A program made the translations under genes and the position numbers. Source: Melghirimyces thermohalophilus (GTDB lineage Bacteria; Bacillota; Bacilli; Thermoactinomycetales; DSM-45169). From it: a DNA stretch of 64,000 nucleotides. Every line of letters begins with the position of its first letter. Within the stretch, counting starts at the first letter, position 1. This document shows, piece after piece, positions 17,970-26,696 of this stretch. The DNA lies in NCBI RefSeq assembly GCF_900102685.1, contig NZ_FMZA01000020.1, positions 1-64,000 on the forward strand, written 5' to 3'. Below the pieces are notes generated by a model. It saw only the letters and a program-made list of their open reading frames with translations, made no database searches and had not been told where the DNA came from.

Positions 17970-20900
17970 TTGAAAATCCAACGTTACTTTACCCGAAAAG
18001 GCCAAGATCCCTACGCGTCCGTTGAGTATACCCAACGGGACTGCCGGATCACCAATCCGGACGGATCCGTCGTCTTTGAGATGAAGGGAGCGGAGGTCCC
18101 GAAGTCCTGGTCCCAGGTGGCCTCGGATATCATGATCTCCAAGTACTTCCGCAAAGCGGGGGTCCCGCAGGTGGATGAAAAGGGAAATCCCATTCTGGAT
18201 GAACAGGGGAACCCGGTCACCGGTCCCGAACGGAGTGTCCGTCAGGTGGTTCACCGTTTGGTCGGTTGCTGGCGCCAATGGGGAGAAGAAAACGGTTATT
18301 TCGATACAGCCGAAGATGCACAAGCCTTTTACGATGAACTGGTTTATATGATCCTGCATCAGATGGCTGCACCCAACTCGCCCCAATGGTTTAATACGGG
18401 GCTCGCCTATGCCTACGGCATCAAAGGAAAGCCTCAAGGTCATTATTACGTCGACCCTAAAACCGAAGAACTTCGCAAGGGGGAAGATGCCTACAGCCGC
18501 CCCCAACCCCACGCTTGCTTCATTCAATCGGTGGAAGATGACCTGGTGAATGAAGGAGGCATTATGGACCTTTGGGTTCGGGAAGCGCGCCTGTTCAAAT
18601 ACGGAAGCGGGACAGGCTCCAACTTTTCCAACATCCGTGGAAAAGGTGAACCCCTGTCTGGAGGCGGTACCTCCTCAGGACTGCTCTCCTTCCTCAAGAT
18701 TGGGGATCGGGCAGCGGGAGCGATCAAATCCGGGGGTACCACCCGCCGAGCGGCCAAAATGGTCACCCTGGATCTAGACCATCCGGATGTGGAAGAGTTT
18801 ATCAACTGGAAATCCAACGAGGAGAAGAAAGTGCGGGCTTTGATCGAAGCCGGTTACGATCCCTCCTTTAACGGGGAGGCTTACGAGACGGTCTCCGGTC
18901 AAAACTCCAACAACTCCGTCCGAGCTCCCCACCGGTTTTTCGAAGCCCTCGCAGAGGATGGAGAATGGGACTTAATCCGCCGCACCGACGGAAAAGTGAG
19001 CAAAACGGTTCCGGCTAAGGAACTGTGGCGTCAAATCGCGGAGGCGGCTTGGGAGTGCGCCGATCCCGGCCTGCAATACGATGGAACGATCAACGAATGG
19101 CATACGACACCTGCAGGCATGGATGGACAGCTGGGAGCTCGTCACAACCGGATCAATGCTTCCAACCCTTGCTCCGAATATATGTTTCTGGATAATACGG
19201 CTTGCAACCTGGCTTCGCTGAACCTGCTCAAGTTTTTCGATGTGGAAAACAACCAGTTTAACATTTCGGCGTTGAAACACGCCTCCCGCCTCTGGACCAT
19301 CGTCCTGGAAATTTCGGTCTTGATGGCGCAATACCCGTCCCGGGAAATTGCCAAGCTTTCTTATGAATACCGGACCCTGGGGCTGGGATATGCCAATATC
19401 GGAACCGTCCTGATGGTGTCGGGGATCCCCTACGATTCCGACGAAGCCTTGGCCATCACCGGTGCTGTCACTGCCATCATGACCGGAACCGCCTATGCCA
19501 CCTCCGCAGAAATGGCAAGAGAGCTGGGACCTTTCAAGGCTTACCCGATCAACCGGGAGTACATGCTCCGAGTGATCCGAAATCACCGACGGGCGGCTTA
19601 TCATGTACCGGAAGCAGAATATGAAGGGCTGACGGTGAAGCCGATGGGGATCCATCCCACCCATTGCCCGCCGGAACTGTTGGAGGCGGCGCGCCAAAGC
19701 TGGGATGAGGCGTTGGAGTTGGGTGAGAAGTACGGATACCGCAACGCACAAACGACACTGTTAGCTCCGACAGGGACGATCGGTCTCTTGATGGACTGTG
19801 ATACCACCGGTGTAGAGCCCGACTTTGCCTTGGTCAAATTTAAAAAGCTGGCCGGTGGCGGCTATTTCAAGATTGCCAATCAGTCGATCGAACCGGCGTT
19901 GAAAAATCTGGGTTATTCCGAAGAAGAGATCCGCGATATCCTGGCCTACGTCACCGGGACCCTGTCCTTGACCGGCGCTCCTCATATCAATCGGGAATCT
20001 TTAAAAGAAAAAGGGTTGACCGATGAAGAAGTGGACCGGGTAGAAGCCAGCCTGCCGATGGTTTTCGAGTTGTCCTTCGCCTTCAACAGTCAGACGCTGG
20101 GTGAAGACTGCCTGAAACGTCTTGGCTTTGAACCGGAAGTGTATCAGGCGCCGGACTTTAACTTCCTGCGTGCTCTCGGTTTCACTCCATCTCAGATCGA
20201 TGAAGCTAATGATGTGATCTGTGGACGGATGACCACGGAAGGGGCGCCTCATCTGAAAGAGGAGCATTACCCTGTCTTTGATACGGCCAATCCCTGCGGT
20301 AAATACGGGAAACGGTTTATCCACTACATGGGGCACCTTCGCATGATGGCTGCGGCCCAACCCTTCCTGTCCGGAGCCATCTCCAAGACGATCAACATGC
20401 CGGAGAGCTCCGAGTTGGAAGATATCCAACACGCCTATTACGAAGGATGGTCTTTGGGTCTGAAGGCGGTAGCGCTCTACCGTGATGGTTCTAAGAGTTC
20501 GCAACCGCTCAATTCCAGGGGAGACGACAAAGAGGACGAGGAGGATACGTCGGAAATCAAGCCCGAAACCCCTGTGGAAACGGCGGAAGTTCTGACGGCG
20601 GCTGCTTCCCAGATCAAAGAGATTTACGCTAAAGGCCATGTGCCCAGTGTCCGTCGACGGCTGCCGCGGAAGCGGGGAGGAATTACCCAGGAAGCCCGGG
20701 TAGCGGGACAAAAAATCTTTGTCCGCACCGGCGAGTATGAAGACGGGACTCTGGGAGAGATCTTTATCGACATGCATAAGGCGGGAAGCACGATGCGGGG
20801 GATGTTGGACGCCTTCGCTGTCGCTGTCTCCCTCGGCCTGCAACACGGCGTGCCCCTGGAGAAATATATCAATTCCATGACCTTTACCCGCTTTGAACCA

Positions 20901-21293
20901 GCGGGAACGGTTAACCATCCCAACATCAAGATGGCCACCTCTGTCATCGATTATGTCTTCCGGCTTCTGGGTATGGAATATCTGGGACGGACGGATTTCG
21001 TTCAGGTTCCTCCGAAAAAAGAGGAGCTTCGGAGTTACCAAAATCAGTGGAGACAAGAAATGGCAAAAGCGGAACAACGACAAGAGGAGGTCGACACCTC
21101 CGCTCATGCCAATTCGGAAGTGCAACAAGCATACCAGGAAGTGACCGGCAGCCGAGAGCCTGCCCAGGATAACATCGAGGCAATTCGTGCCACCAGCGGT
21201 GCACCGCTGTGTATCGAATGCGGCGGAATGACCAAACGAAACGGTTCATGTTACGTCTGTCTCGACTGCGGTTCCACCACCGGTTGCTCCTGA
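17970..21293 (+). CDS. nrdJ: Class II (adenosylcobalamin-dependent) ribonucleotide reductase
   Basis: This 1107-residue enzyme reduces ribonucleotides to deoxyribonucleotides using a B12-derived thiyl radical, so it works without an oxygen-requiring partner subunit. The active-site block is SNPCSEYMFLDNTACNLASL, with Cys401 and Glu403. A late LLAPTGTIG block and the C-terminal zinc-ribbon CIECGG...CYVCLDCG are characteristic of the long NrdJ/TSCPD class. The start is TTG 17970 with AGAGGGGG 9 bases upstream; the nearby ATG at 17948 is out of frame. It is monocistronic, with a hairpin terminator just after the stop. Regulation by NrdR is suggested by paired sites at its promoter. Confidence 0.95.
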   Translation: MKIQRYFTRKGQDPYASVEYTQRDCRITNPDGSVVFEMKGAEVPKSWSQVASDIMISKYFRKAGVPQVDEKGNPILDEQGNPVTGPERSVRQVVHRLVGCWRQWGEENGYFDTAEDAQAFYDELVYMILHQMAAPNSPQWFNTGLAYAYGIKGKPQGHYYVDPKTEELRKGEDAYSRPQPHACFIQSVEDDLVNEGGIMDLWVREARLFKYGSGTGSNFSNIRGKGEPLSGGGTSSGLLSFLKIGDRAAGAIKSGGTTRRAAKMVTLDLDHPDVEEFINWKSNEEKKVRALIEAGYDPSFNGEAYETVSGQNSNNSVRAPHRFFEALAEDGEWDLIRRTDGKVSKTVPAKELWRQIAEAAWECADPGLQYDGTINEWHTTPAGMDGQLGARHNRINASNPCSEYMFLDNTACNLASLNLLKFFDVENNQFNISALKHASRLWTIVLEISVLMAQYPSREIAKLSYEYRTLGLGYANIGTVLMVSGIPYDSDEALAITGAVTAIMTGTAYATSAEMARELGPFKAYPINREYMLRVIRNHRRAAYHVPEAEYEGLTVKPMGIHPTHCPPELLEAARQSWDEALELGEKYGYRNAQTTLLAPTGTIGLLMDCDTTGVEPDFALVKFKKLAGGGYFKIANQSIEPALKNLGYSEEEIRDILAYVTGTLSLTGAPHINRESLKEKGLTDEEVDRVEASLPMVFELSFAFNSQTLGEDCLKRLGFEPEVYQAPDFNFLRALGFTPSQIDEANDVICGRMTTEGAPHLKEEHYPVFDTANPCGKYGKRFIHYMGHLRMMAAAQPFLSGAISKTINMPESSELEDIQHAYYEGWSLGLKAVALYRDGSKSSQPLNSRGDDKEDEEDTSEIKPETPVETAEVLTAAASQIKEIYAKGHVPSVRRRLPRKRGGITQEARVAGQKIFVRTGEYEDGTLGEIFIDMHKAGSTMRGMLDAFAVAVSLGLQHGVPLEKYINSMTFTRFEPAGTVNHPNIKMATSVIDYVFRLLGMEYLGRTDFVQVPPKKEELRSYQNQWRQEMAKAEQRQEEVDTSAHANSEVQQAYQEVTGSREPAQDNIEAIRATSGAPLCIECGGMTKRNGSCYVCLDCGSTTGCS

Positions 21294-21306
21294 GCGGTAG
21301 AAACAC

Positions 21307-21343
21307 CAATCCCGCATCACTACAAGTGATGCGGGATTGTTTC
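21307..21343. terminator. Bidirectional terminator after nrdJ
   Basis: A perfect 14-bp stem (CAATCCCGCATCAC / GTGATGCGGGATTG, 5-base loop) is followed by TTTC. It also overlaps the last codons of the convergent GDSL gene. Confidence 0.8.
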
Positions 21344-22003
21344 ATCATGCAGGACTTTCAGCAGGCGACGGGTGATCACCTGGTGTCCGCGCAGGTTGGG
21401 GTGGATCGGGTTGCCGCCGAACAGCCGGATGTCGGTCAGCCGTCCCGTCCGATAACCGTGAATCAATTCTGCTTCCCGGCCGCGAAAGGCGGAATAGATA
21501 TCGACGATGGGGAGGTTTCGCCGGGCGCAGATCCTCATCAGAGAATGATTGATCGCCGAAACCCATCTAAGGGATAGCTGGGAGCGGGGAAATGGATTAT
21601 ACAAGTTACACACCACCAGCGGTGCCCTACTGAAGGATTGAATCCGAGAAAGGATACCATTCAGATGGGTCCGGTATCGGTATACCACCTGTTCATAGGA
21701 ATCGGGAGTGTTTAAGAGATTTTTTCGGATGTAGGCGTATAGGAGGTCATTTCCTCCGATCCAGAGTGTGACTAGATGCGCCTGTCGAAGCGCCTGCTGC
21801 AAGGTGACTGAAAAACTGAGCCAAAAGAGGAGTCCTTCCGTGGTCAACCCCTTCTGGCCGGCATTCATGGTACGGACATCGGGATGGGTGGCAGCCAGCT
21901 TAGAACTCAACATCTTCACATAACCCCGCTTACCGGGAGCAGAGTATCCGCGTGTGATCGAATCTCCTAAGGCGGTGTACAGAAACACAGGGGTAGGTTT
22001 CAT
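21320..22003 (-). CDS. SGNH/GDSL-family hydrolase
   Basis: This is a 227-residue esterase/lipase of the SGNH superfamily. Block I is ALGDSITRGYS with the nucleophile Ser, block III is WIGGNDLLYAY and block V is HPNLRGHQ with the catalytic His (the Asp is three residues before). No signal peptide is seen, so it is probably cytoplasmic. The start is ATG 22003, as AGGAG lies 8 bases upstream; the ATG six codons earlier lacks a site. It is related to Bacillus YtpI/YqeF-like SGNH hydrolases and to acyl-CoA thioesterase-like enzymes. The natural ester substrate cannot be inferred from the neighbours, nrdJ and a phosphoesterase. Confidence 0.85.
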   Translation of the reverse strand: MKPTPVFLYTALGDSITRGYSAPGKRGYVKMLSSKLAATHPDVRTMNAGQKGLTTEGLLFWLSFSVTLQQALRQAHLVTLWIGGNDLLYAYIRKNLLNTPDSYEQVVYRYRTHLNGILSRIQSFSRAPLVVCNLYNPFPRSQLSLRWVSAINHSLMRICARRNLPIVDIYSAFRGREAELIHGYRTGRLTDIRLFGGNPIHPNLRGHQVITRRLLKVLHDETIPHHL

Positions 22004-22163
22004 CAGTTGGGCTCCTGTCATGTATTCTCTTTTTTTATCGTATTCAGTCCATAGAAAAAACGGAAGGGCACCTCTCCTTTGCTGATCCGACTCTCTTTCC
22101 GTGGTATAATAAGTGCGTTCAATGAAGGTCCGGTATACGCAGAAAAAAGGAAGTGGACATGTT

Positions 22164-22895
22164 TTGTCTATTTACGCCATCAGCGATTTACATCTATCCT
22201 TTAACAAACCGGTGGGTCTCTACGATATCGATTTCGAATCGGATGTGGACAAACCGATGGATATATTCGGCTGGGAGCGGCATTATGATCAGGTTCGAGA
22301 TCGGTGGCTGGATGTGGTGGGACCCGAAGATACGGTTTTGATTCCAGGGGATATCAGTTGGGCACTCAAGCTGAACCAGGCCCGCTACGATTTTGACTGG
22401 ATCAATGCCTTGCCGGGCAAAAAAGTCCTCTCCCCCGGCAATCACTGTTATTATGCACAGAGTAAGAAAAAGGTGCGAGAAACGCTGCCACAGGGCATGG
22501 AATGGGTAGATGCCGATTACACTCTGGTGGAGGGAGTTGTCGTAGCTGGAACCCGGGGATGGAATCTGCCGGGAGACCGATTGTGGGATGAAGAGACTGA
22601 TCGGAAAATTTACGAACGACAGGTGGGGCGGCTGCGGATCGCCTTGGAAACAGCGGCCAAAGAGCATCCCGACAAGGAACGGATCGCGATGCTTCATTTT
22701 CCGCCGGTCACCTCCCGTGTATCTTCGTCAGGGTTCATGGATCTGTTGAAGGAGTTTCAGGTGACCACCTGTGTCTATGGACACCTCCACGGCCGTGCCC
22801 ATCAGGATGCGGTGGAAGGATTGGTCGACGGTGTCAGGCTGCAGCTGGTCTCATGCGACTACCTCCATTTCAAACCGGTTCCTGTCCAGTTGTAA
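22164..22895 (+). CDS. Metallophosphoesterase
   Basis: This is a 243-residue calcineurin-like phosphoesterase (COG1768-like). The dinuclear metal motifs are complete: DLHLS near the N terminus, PGDISWAL, PGNHCYYA and the C-terminal GHLHGRAHQ; MLHFPPV provides another His. No signal peptide or membrane segment is present. I place the start at TTG 22164, with AAGGAAG about 10 bases upstream. The frame reaches back to 22113, but those codons are lysine-rich and not conserved-looking. Members act on diverse phosphodiesters and monoesters. It is a single-gene unit between divergent and convergent neighbours, closed by a 12-bp-stem terminator. Confidence 0.88.
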   Translation: MSIYAISDLHLSFNKPVGLYDIDFESDVDKPMDIFGWERHYDQVRDRWLDVVGPEDTVLIPGDISWALKLNQARYDFDWINALPGKKVLSPGNHCYYAQSKKKVRETLPQGMEWVDADYTLVEGVVVAGTRGWNLPGDRLWDEETDRKIYERQVGRLRIALETAAKEHPDKERIAMLHFPPVTSRVSSSGFMDLLKEFQVTTCVYGHLHGRAHQDAVEGLVDGVRLQLVSCDYLHFKPVPVQL

Positions 22896-22929
22896 GGATG
22901 ACTCCGGTTGGTGGTGCCGGTTATAAGTG

Positions 22930-22975
22930 GGCTCGCCTGGATGATGTTCCAGGCGAGCCTGTTCATTTTGATTTT
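22930..22975. terminator. Bidirectional terminator
   Basis: A 12-bp inverted repeat (GGCTCGCCTGGA / TCCAGGCGAGCC) is followed by a T-rich stretch on the plus strand. It ends the phosphoesterase gene and, on the other strand, the doxX-peptide unit. Confidence 0.75.
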
Positions 22976-23049
22976 CTTTCTTTGAGCCAATAGTAGGATG
23001 TACTGAGACAAAAGATGGTGATCAAGAGCAAGGTCAAAAAGGGGGTCAT
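22963..23049 (-). CDS. Small membrane peptide (28 aa) coupled to DoxX gene
   Basis: A 28-codon frame starts at ATG 23049, which overlaps the TGA stop of the doxX-like gene as ATGA. It encodes a single hydrophobic helix (MTPFLTLLLITIFCLSTSYYW) and a short basic tail (LKERKSK), a plausible one-span membrane peptide with the tail inside. An AAAGGAG site lies about 11 bases upstream. It ends immediately before a strong hairpin terminator, so coding fits the transcript exactly. No family is recognised. A role with the DoxX protein is an inference from coupling only. Confidence 0.5.
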   Translation of the reverse strand: MTPFLTLLLITIFCLSTSYYWLKERKSK

Positions 23050-23525
23050 ATGCCACTGGTCTCCTTTCTCAAGTGAGGTTCTTCGGGTGTCGTGTTCGGT
23101 CTCCTGTTGAGAAGGAGCATCAACTTGCCGCGGTCCAACCAGAGCAAGATGACGCACATGATGGTCATGACCGTGCTCAGATTTTGTACTCCGATGTCAT
23201 AGAAGTAGTTGACCATCGTGACGTTGATCACGATGGGAAAATAGCAGATCGCCCCTAACGTAGCCGTCCTGGGAAACATAATCAGCAGGGCGGACAAGGT
23301 TTCGCCTAGTCCGATCATGATTTCATAGGCGCGGGAATAGCCGAAAAAAGTCCATGCAACTACAAACCCTTCGCCGTTAATGGAGGCGACTTTCGGACTG
23401 GGTACTCCAAACTGACCCGGATATAACTTGGCCAGACCGTAGATGAGGAAGATCACCCCTAAGTACAAGCGCATCGTTGTGGGAACAGACTGTTTCAAGA
23501 CACGAACCCATCGATCGCTATTCAT
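23046..23525 (-). CDS. DoxX-like integral membrane protein
   Basis: This is a 159-residue protein with four predicted membrane helices. It has a DoxX-type N terminus (RLYLGVIFLIYGLAKLYPGQFG) and an internal EIMIGLGETLSALLIMFP segment. DoxX proteins are small quinone-related or thiol-stress membrane proteins of poorly defined function. Start ATG 23525 has AGGAGG 9 bases upstream; ATG 23531 is only 3 bases from it. The gene follows hutH by 95 bp on the same strand and is coupled to a 28-residue membrane peptide at its 3' end. A function cannot be assigned beyond the family. Confidence 0.75.
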   Translation of the reverse strand: MNSDRWVRVLKQSVPTTMRLYLGVIFLIYGLAKLYPGQFGVPSPKVASINGEGFVVAWTFFGYSRAYEIMIGLGETLSALLIMFPRTATLGAICYFPIVINVTMVNYFYDIGVQNLSTVMTIMCVILLWLDRGKLMLLLNRRPNTTPEEPHLRKETSGI

Positions 23526-23620
23526 CGACATCGTCCTCCTTTTCAATTTTCATCTCCTCTGACTCCGAGGAAGGGATCACGGTACAGAAAAACCTTAATA
23601 TCACATTTAAAATATTGAAA

Positions 23621-25165
23621 TCATATGGGGTCGGATCCTTCCCTTGTTGCCCATTCTTTGCTGACTTCATCCGTCAGCCAACCGCTTCGAATCAGTTCAG
23701 CTGCCTGTTCCACCTCGACGTAACCCGGCCGGTCCTCCGTCAAAGGGGGGACCGTTTGGCGCAGGAGATGGTGGGCGGCAGCGGTAGCGGGAGCGGTTCG
23801 GTACTCGGAATATTCCAAGGCCTGGGCCGCACATACATATTCCACCGCCAGGACACGGGTCACATTATCGATCACTTGTCTCAGTTTACGGGTGGAGATA
23901 GCCCCCATACTGACGTGATCCTCCTGGTTGGCGGATGATGGGATCGAATCGACGGAAGCCGGGTGGCATAAGGTTTTATTTTCCGATACCAGGGAAGCCG
24001 CCACATATTGCAGGATCATGTAGCCGGAATGAAGGCCTCCCTTTTTCGTCAGGAAAGGGGGAAGGCCGCTCAATTGAGGATTGACCAGACGTTCCGTCCG
24101 CCGTTCGGAGATGTTGGCCAGCTCGCTCAGAGCGATGGCAAGAAAGTCGGTGGCCAAAGCGAGAGGTTGCCCATGGAAGTTGCCTCCGGAGATCACTTCT
24201 CCCTCCTCGGGAAAGAGGAGGGGGTTGTCAGTGGCGGCGTTTAGTTCCCTTTCCACGACACGGCGGACATACCGGCAGGCATCCAGGGATGCGCCGTGTA
24301 CCTGGGGAATACAGCGAAGGCTGTAAGCATCCTGGACCCGTTTTTCCCCGGGTCGGGTCAGCCCTTGGCTTCCCTTAAGGAGGGTTCGCATTCGGGATGC
24401 GGTCTCTGTTTGCCCGATTTGACCCCGTGCCTCGTGGAGGAGGGGGTGAAAGGCGTGAGCAATCCCTCCCAAGGCTTCCATGGTCATGGCGGCGATGATG
24501 TCCGCGGCCAATATGAGCCGATCTGCATCCAAGACCGAACGGGCCCCTAAGCTGGCCATCATCTGGGTGCCATTGATGAGGGCCAGCCCCTCCTTGGCCT
24601 GCAGGGAAAGGGGAGCCAGGCCGGCTTGTTGAAGGGCCTGCTTTCCTGAGAGGAGCTTCCCCTGCCAGCGGACTTCCCCTTCACCGAGAAGAGGAAGAAT
24701 CATATGAGCCAGCGGTGCCAGATCTCCGCTGGCTCCCAGGGAGCCTTGGGAAGGGATGACCGGGTGAATGCCGAGGTTTAAAAAGTGAAGCAACATGGTG
24801 ACGACAGAGGTGCGAACGCCGGAGTATCCCTTGGCCAATGCGTTGGCCCGAAGCAGCATCATCCCCCGCACCGTTTCATCCTCCAGGGGTTTGCCGATGC
24901 CGCAGGCATGACTGCGGATCAAATTTTTCTGCAACACGGATGTTTGGGAGGGATCGATGATCGTGTCACTAAATTTTCCGAAACCAGTGGTTACCCCGTA
25001 GACTGTTTTTTGATCTTGCAGCAAGGATTCCACCATGGCGCGGGATCGGTTCATCTTTTCCCGTGCCGTTGGAGCCAAATAGACAGAGGCCTGGCCGTGG
25101 ACAATATTTTCAAAATCGCGGAGGGTCAAATGTTCTCCGTCAATGGCGATTTCTCGGTGATTCAT
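23621..25165 (-). CDS. hutH: Histidine ammonia-lyase
   Basis: This 514-residue histidase deaminates L-histidine to urocanate. The self-processing Ala-Ser-Gly triad that forms the MIO cofactor is in SLGASGDLAPLAHM, and the conserved active-site blocks QEDHVSMG and ERELNAATDNPL are present. Length agrees with the family (about 505-515). AAGGAGGAAAG precedes the ATG at a good distance. No hutU, hutI or hutG lies nearby, so the rest of the histidine pathway, if present, is elsewhere. A terminator hairpin lies 36 bp upstream in the same direction, which suggests attenuation in a leader RNA. A phenylalanine or tyrosine ammonia-lyase activity is a less likely alternative. Confidence 0.93.
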   Translation of the reverse strand: MNHREIAIDGEHLTLRDFENIVHGQASVYLAPTAREKMNRSRAMVESLLQDQKTVYGVTTGFGKFSDTIIDPSQTSVLQKNLIRSHACGIGKPLEDETVRGMMLLRANALAKGYSGVRTSVVTMLLHFLNLGIHPVIPSQGSLGASGDLAPLAHMILPLLGEGEVRWQGKLLSGKQALQQAGLAPLSLQAKEGLALINGTQMMASLGARSVLDADRLILAADIIAAMTMEALGGIAHAFHPLLHEARGQIGQTETASRMRTLLKGSQGLTRPGEKRVQDAYSLRCIPQVHGASLDACRYVRRVVERELNAATDNPLLFPEEGEVISGGNFHGQPLALATDFLAIALSELANISERRTERLVNPQLSGLPPFLTKKGGLHSGYMILQYVAASLVSENKTLCHPASVDSIPSSANQEDHVSMGAISTRKLRQVIDNVTRVLAVEYVCAAQALEYSEYRTAPATAAAHHLLRQTVPPLTEDRPGYVEVEQAAELIRSGWLTDEVSKEWATREGSDPI

Positions 25166-25195
25166 AAGGACTTTCCTCCTTTATTTAAACAAAGA

Positions 25196-25312
25196 TCAAA
25201 TGAAAAAGACCGGGTCTCGATGGACCCGGCCCTTATGATAAAAGGCCTGTATTCGCGTTTTGGACGGTACCCGATCTGGGACCGGTAGTTGCAAAACATC
25301 GATCCCATACAT
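25196..25312 (-). CDS. Possible leader peptide upstream of hutH (38 aa)
   Basis: This short frame starts at ATG 25312 behind a good GGGAGG site 7 bases away and ends 30 bp before hutH. It runs through the hairpin at 25201-25230 and has two His codons just before and inside the hairpin (YHKGRVH). Nothing else argues that it is translated, and the peptide resembles no known protein. It could be a chance frame in the 275-bp gap between hutH and the divergent gene. Confidence 0.25.
   Translation of the reverse strand: MYGIDVLQLPVPDRVPSKTRIQAFYHKGRVHRDPVFFI
25201..25230 (-). terminator. Terminator/attenuator in the hutH leader
   Basis: A CCGGGTC / GACCCGG stem with a 6-base loop is followed on the minus strand by CTTTTTCA. 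It points toward hutH and lies 36 bp before its start codon, so transcription from any promoter further upstream must pass it. No T-box sequence or specific HutP site was recognised. The gap 25231-25440 otherwise shows nothing identifiable. Confidence 0.55.
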
Positions 25313-25440
25313 ATGATTCCCTCCCGTTGATAGCGGTTTGAAGGAAAAATAAAACGGGCGTTTACATGGTGAGAGCCGTCCGATCCAACCTGCACCTTTC
25401 CACGTAAGCTGTAACAGACTGGAAAGAGAGTGGGGATTTT

Positions 25441-25920
25441 ATGAGTTGTTCCAGAAAAAATATTCTGTCCAACGGCAGTTTTCAAAAAGTTTTATCGCCG
25501 TGGCGGGGTCGCAAGATCCGGTTGATCGCTAATCCAGTCCGTCGTGGTGATACTTCCGTGGCTATGAAGGCTGGTAGTCTGCTCTACCAAAACGTCCAAA
25601 AACCTCTAAACACCGATTGTTCCTACTATCTCTTTTTCCGAATCTTTAACAACCGGCGCAAGTCGAATCCACCGCAGTTGTTTGCGACGGTTGCTTATCT
25701 GGATGGGAGGAATAGGTTGTTGCGGATAACACCGCTGTTGGTGGAACCTCCATATCCACGCACACCTCATTTTACTTCATATTTTGCCATTGTGTCACCC
25801 CCGCCCACTTATGCCCGAACTCTTTCAGTGATCTTTTCCCTCCGGCGCGGTTCGGTGTTGGTTGATTATATCTCCGTATCGGCTAGGGATTTGTCTCGTC
25901 GGGCCAGTCACATGTCCTGA
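25441..25920 (+). CDS. Hypothetical protein, possible jelly-roll/NTTRR-F1-like domain
   Basis: This 159-residue frame starts at ATG 25441, preceded by a GAGAGTGGGG stretch. It shows the pattern of a small beta-sandwich found in Bacillales surface and collagen-like proteins: ILSNGSF...PW near the start, a G(D)TSVAM turn, LYQNVQ, a [11 protein letters not shown] strand and a terminal VLVDYISVS strand. NTTRR-F1-type or carbohydrate-binding-like domains share this order, but my match is by eye. The sequence is basic, has no signal peptide and no collagen-like repeats follow, so it would be a stand-alone domain. It could be a spore-surface protein or a degenerate remnant. It lies between hutH (divergent) and mntR. 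Confidence 0.45.
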   Translation: MSCSRKNILSNGSFQKVLSPWRGRKIRLIANPVRRGDTSVAMKAGSLLYQNVQKPLNTDCSYYLFFRIFNNRRKSNPPQLFATVAYLDGRNRLLRITPLLVEPPYPRTPHFTSYFAIVSPPPTYARTLSVIFSLRRGSVLVDYISVSARDLSRRASHMS

Positions 25921-26131
25921 GCGATCTTTCTCACCCCCCGTACATTGGAATATTCCAACGCCTTCTCGTATAATAAAAAAAGATGAACCGAGAAGGACCG
26001 ATGATACGGGAAAAAAGCTGGATCGGGATCGGTCCCATGGATCCATCTTTTTGTGGTATACTTTCTGGTACAGAAAGGTGTGGAGCGATGTGACGGTTCC
26101 GATCCCGGGGAAATTAGATAGGGGGAGTGCC

Positions 26132-26566
26132 ATGCCGACGCCCAGTATGGAGGATTATCTAGAAAATATATATAAGTTGATTGAACAAAAGGGTTATGCC
26201 CGGGTCTCAGATATCGCTGAGGCATTGGAAGTGCACCCCTCATCTGTCACCAAGATGGTGCAAAAGCTGGATCAGAGTAAGTACTTGGTCTACGAAAAAT
26301 ACCGGGGCTTGGTGCTCACTCCGAAGGGAAGGAAGATCGGCAAACGACTCCTGGATCGGCATACGTTACTGGAGGAGTTTTTGCGGATAATCGGGGTGGA
26401 CGAAGAACGGATTTATGATGATGTGGAAGGAATTGAACACCACCTCAGCTGGGATTCGATCACCAACATCGAATATCTGGTGGAGTACTTTCAAAAAAAC
26501 CCGGATCGGCTCGAGGAGTTCCTGGCTCTAAAAGAAGCTGAAGAAGTGGAGGATGTCAATTCCTGA
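26132..26566 (+). CDS. mntR: Manganese-responsive transcriptional repressor MntR
   Basis: This is a 144-residue DtxR-family regulator that binds Mn2+ and represses manganese uptake genes. It is closely similar to B. subtilis MntR, with the winged-helix at about 1-70 ([10 protein letters not shown]...[12 protein letters not shown]). All metal ligands are present: Asp8, Glu11, the His in DRHTLLEEF and the EGIEHH motif. The start is ATG 26132 with GGGGGAG upstream. The frame is open for another 90 codons upstream, but that sequence is not MntR-like. No Mn transporter lies in the window, so its targets are elsewhere. It begins a B. subtilis-like gene order that continues to spo0A. Confidence 0.95.
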   Translation: MPTPSMEDYLENIYKLIEQKGYARVSDIAEALEVHPSSVTKMVQKLDQSKYLVYEKYRGLVLTPKGRKIGKRLLDRHTLLEEFLRIIGVDEERIYDDVEGIEHHLSWDSITNIEYLVEYFQKNPDRLEEFLALKEAEEVEDVNS

Positions 26567-26593
26567 TCCCGGTCAGTCAGCGTTGGTATGGAA

Positions 26594-26630
26594 GTCCCCT
26601 GAGCAATTGCTTCAGGGGTTCCTCCTTTTT
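26594..26630 (+). terminator. Terminator after mntR
   Basis: A CCCCTGA / TCAGGGG stem, extended inside by GCAA/TTGC, is followed by a T-rich tract. Confidence 0.8.
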
Positions 26631-26696
26631 AAGGTTTTTTTATTCAATAACCGCATACAGATGTGGTAAACGAAGGGGAGGTTCCCTTCCTAGGGG

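Noticed and set aside
20001-21128. 375-codon minus-strand frame inside nrdJ
   Set aside because: Antisense to a clearly conserved enzyme; the composition is that of a reverse-frame shadow.
25201-25440. T-box or HutP-type leader before hutH
   Set aside because: No conserved T-box sequence and no recognisable HutP-binding triplet array; only the terminator hairpin is certain.
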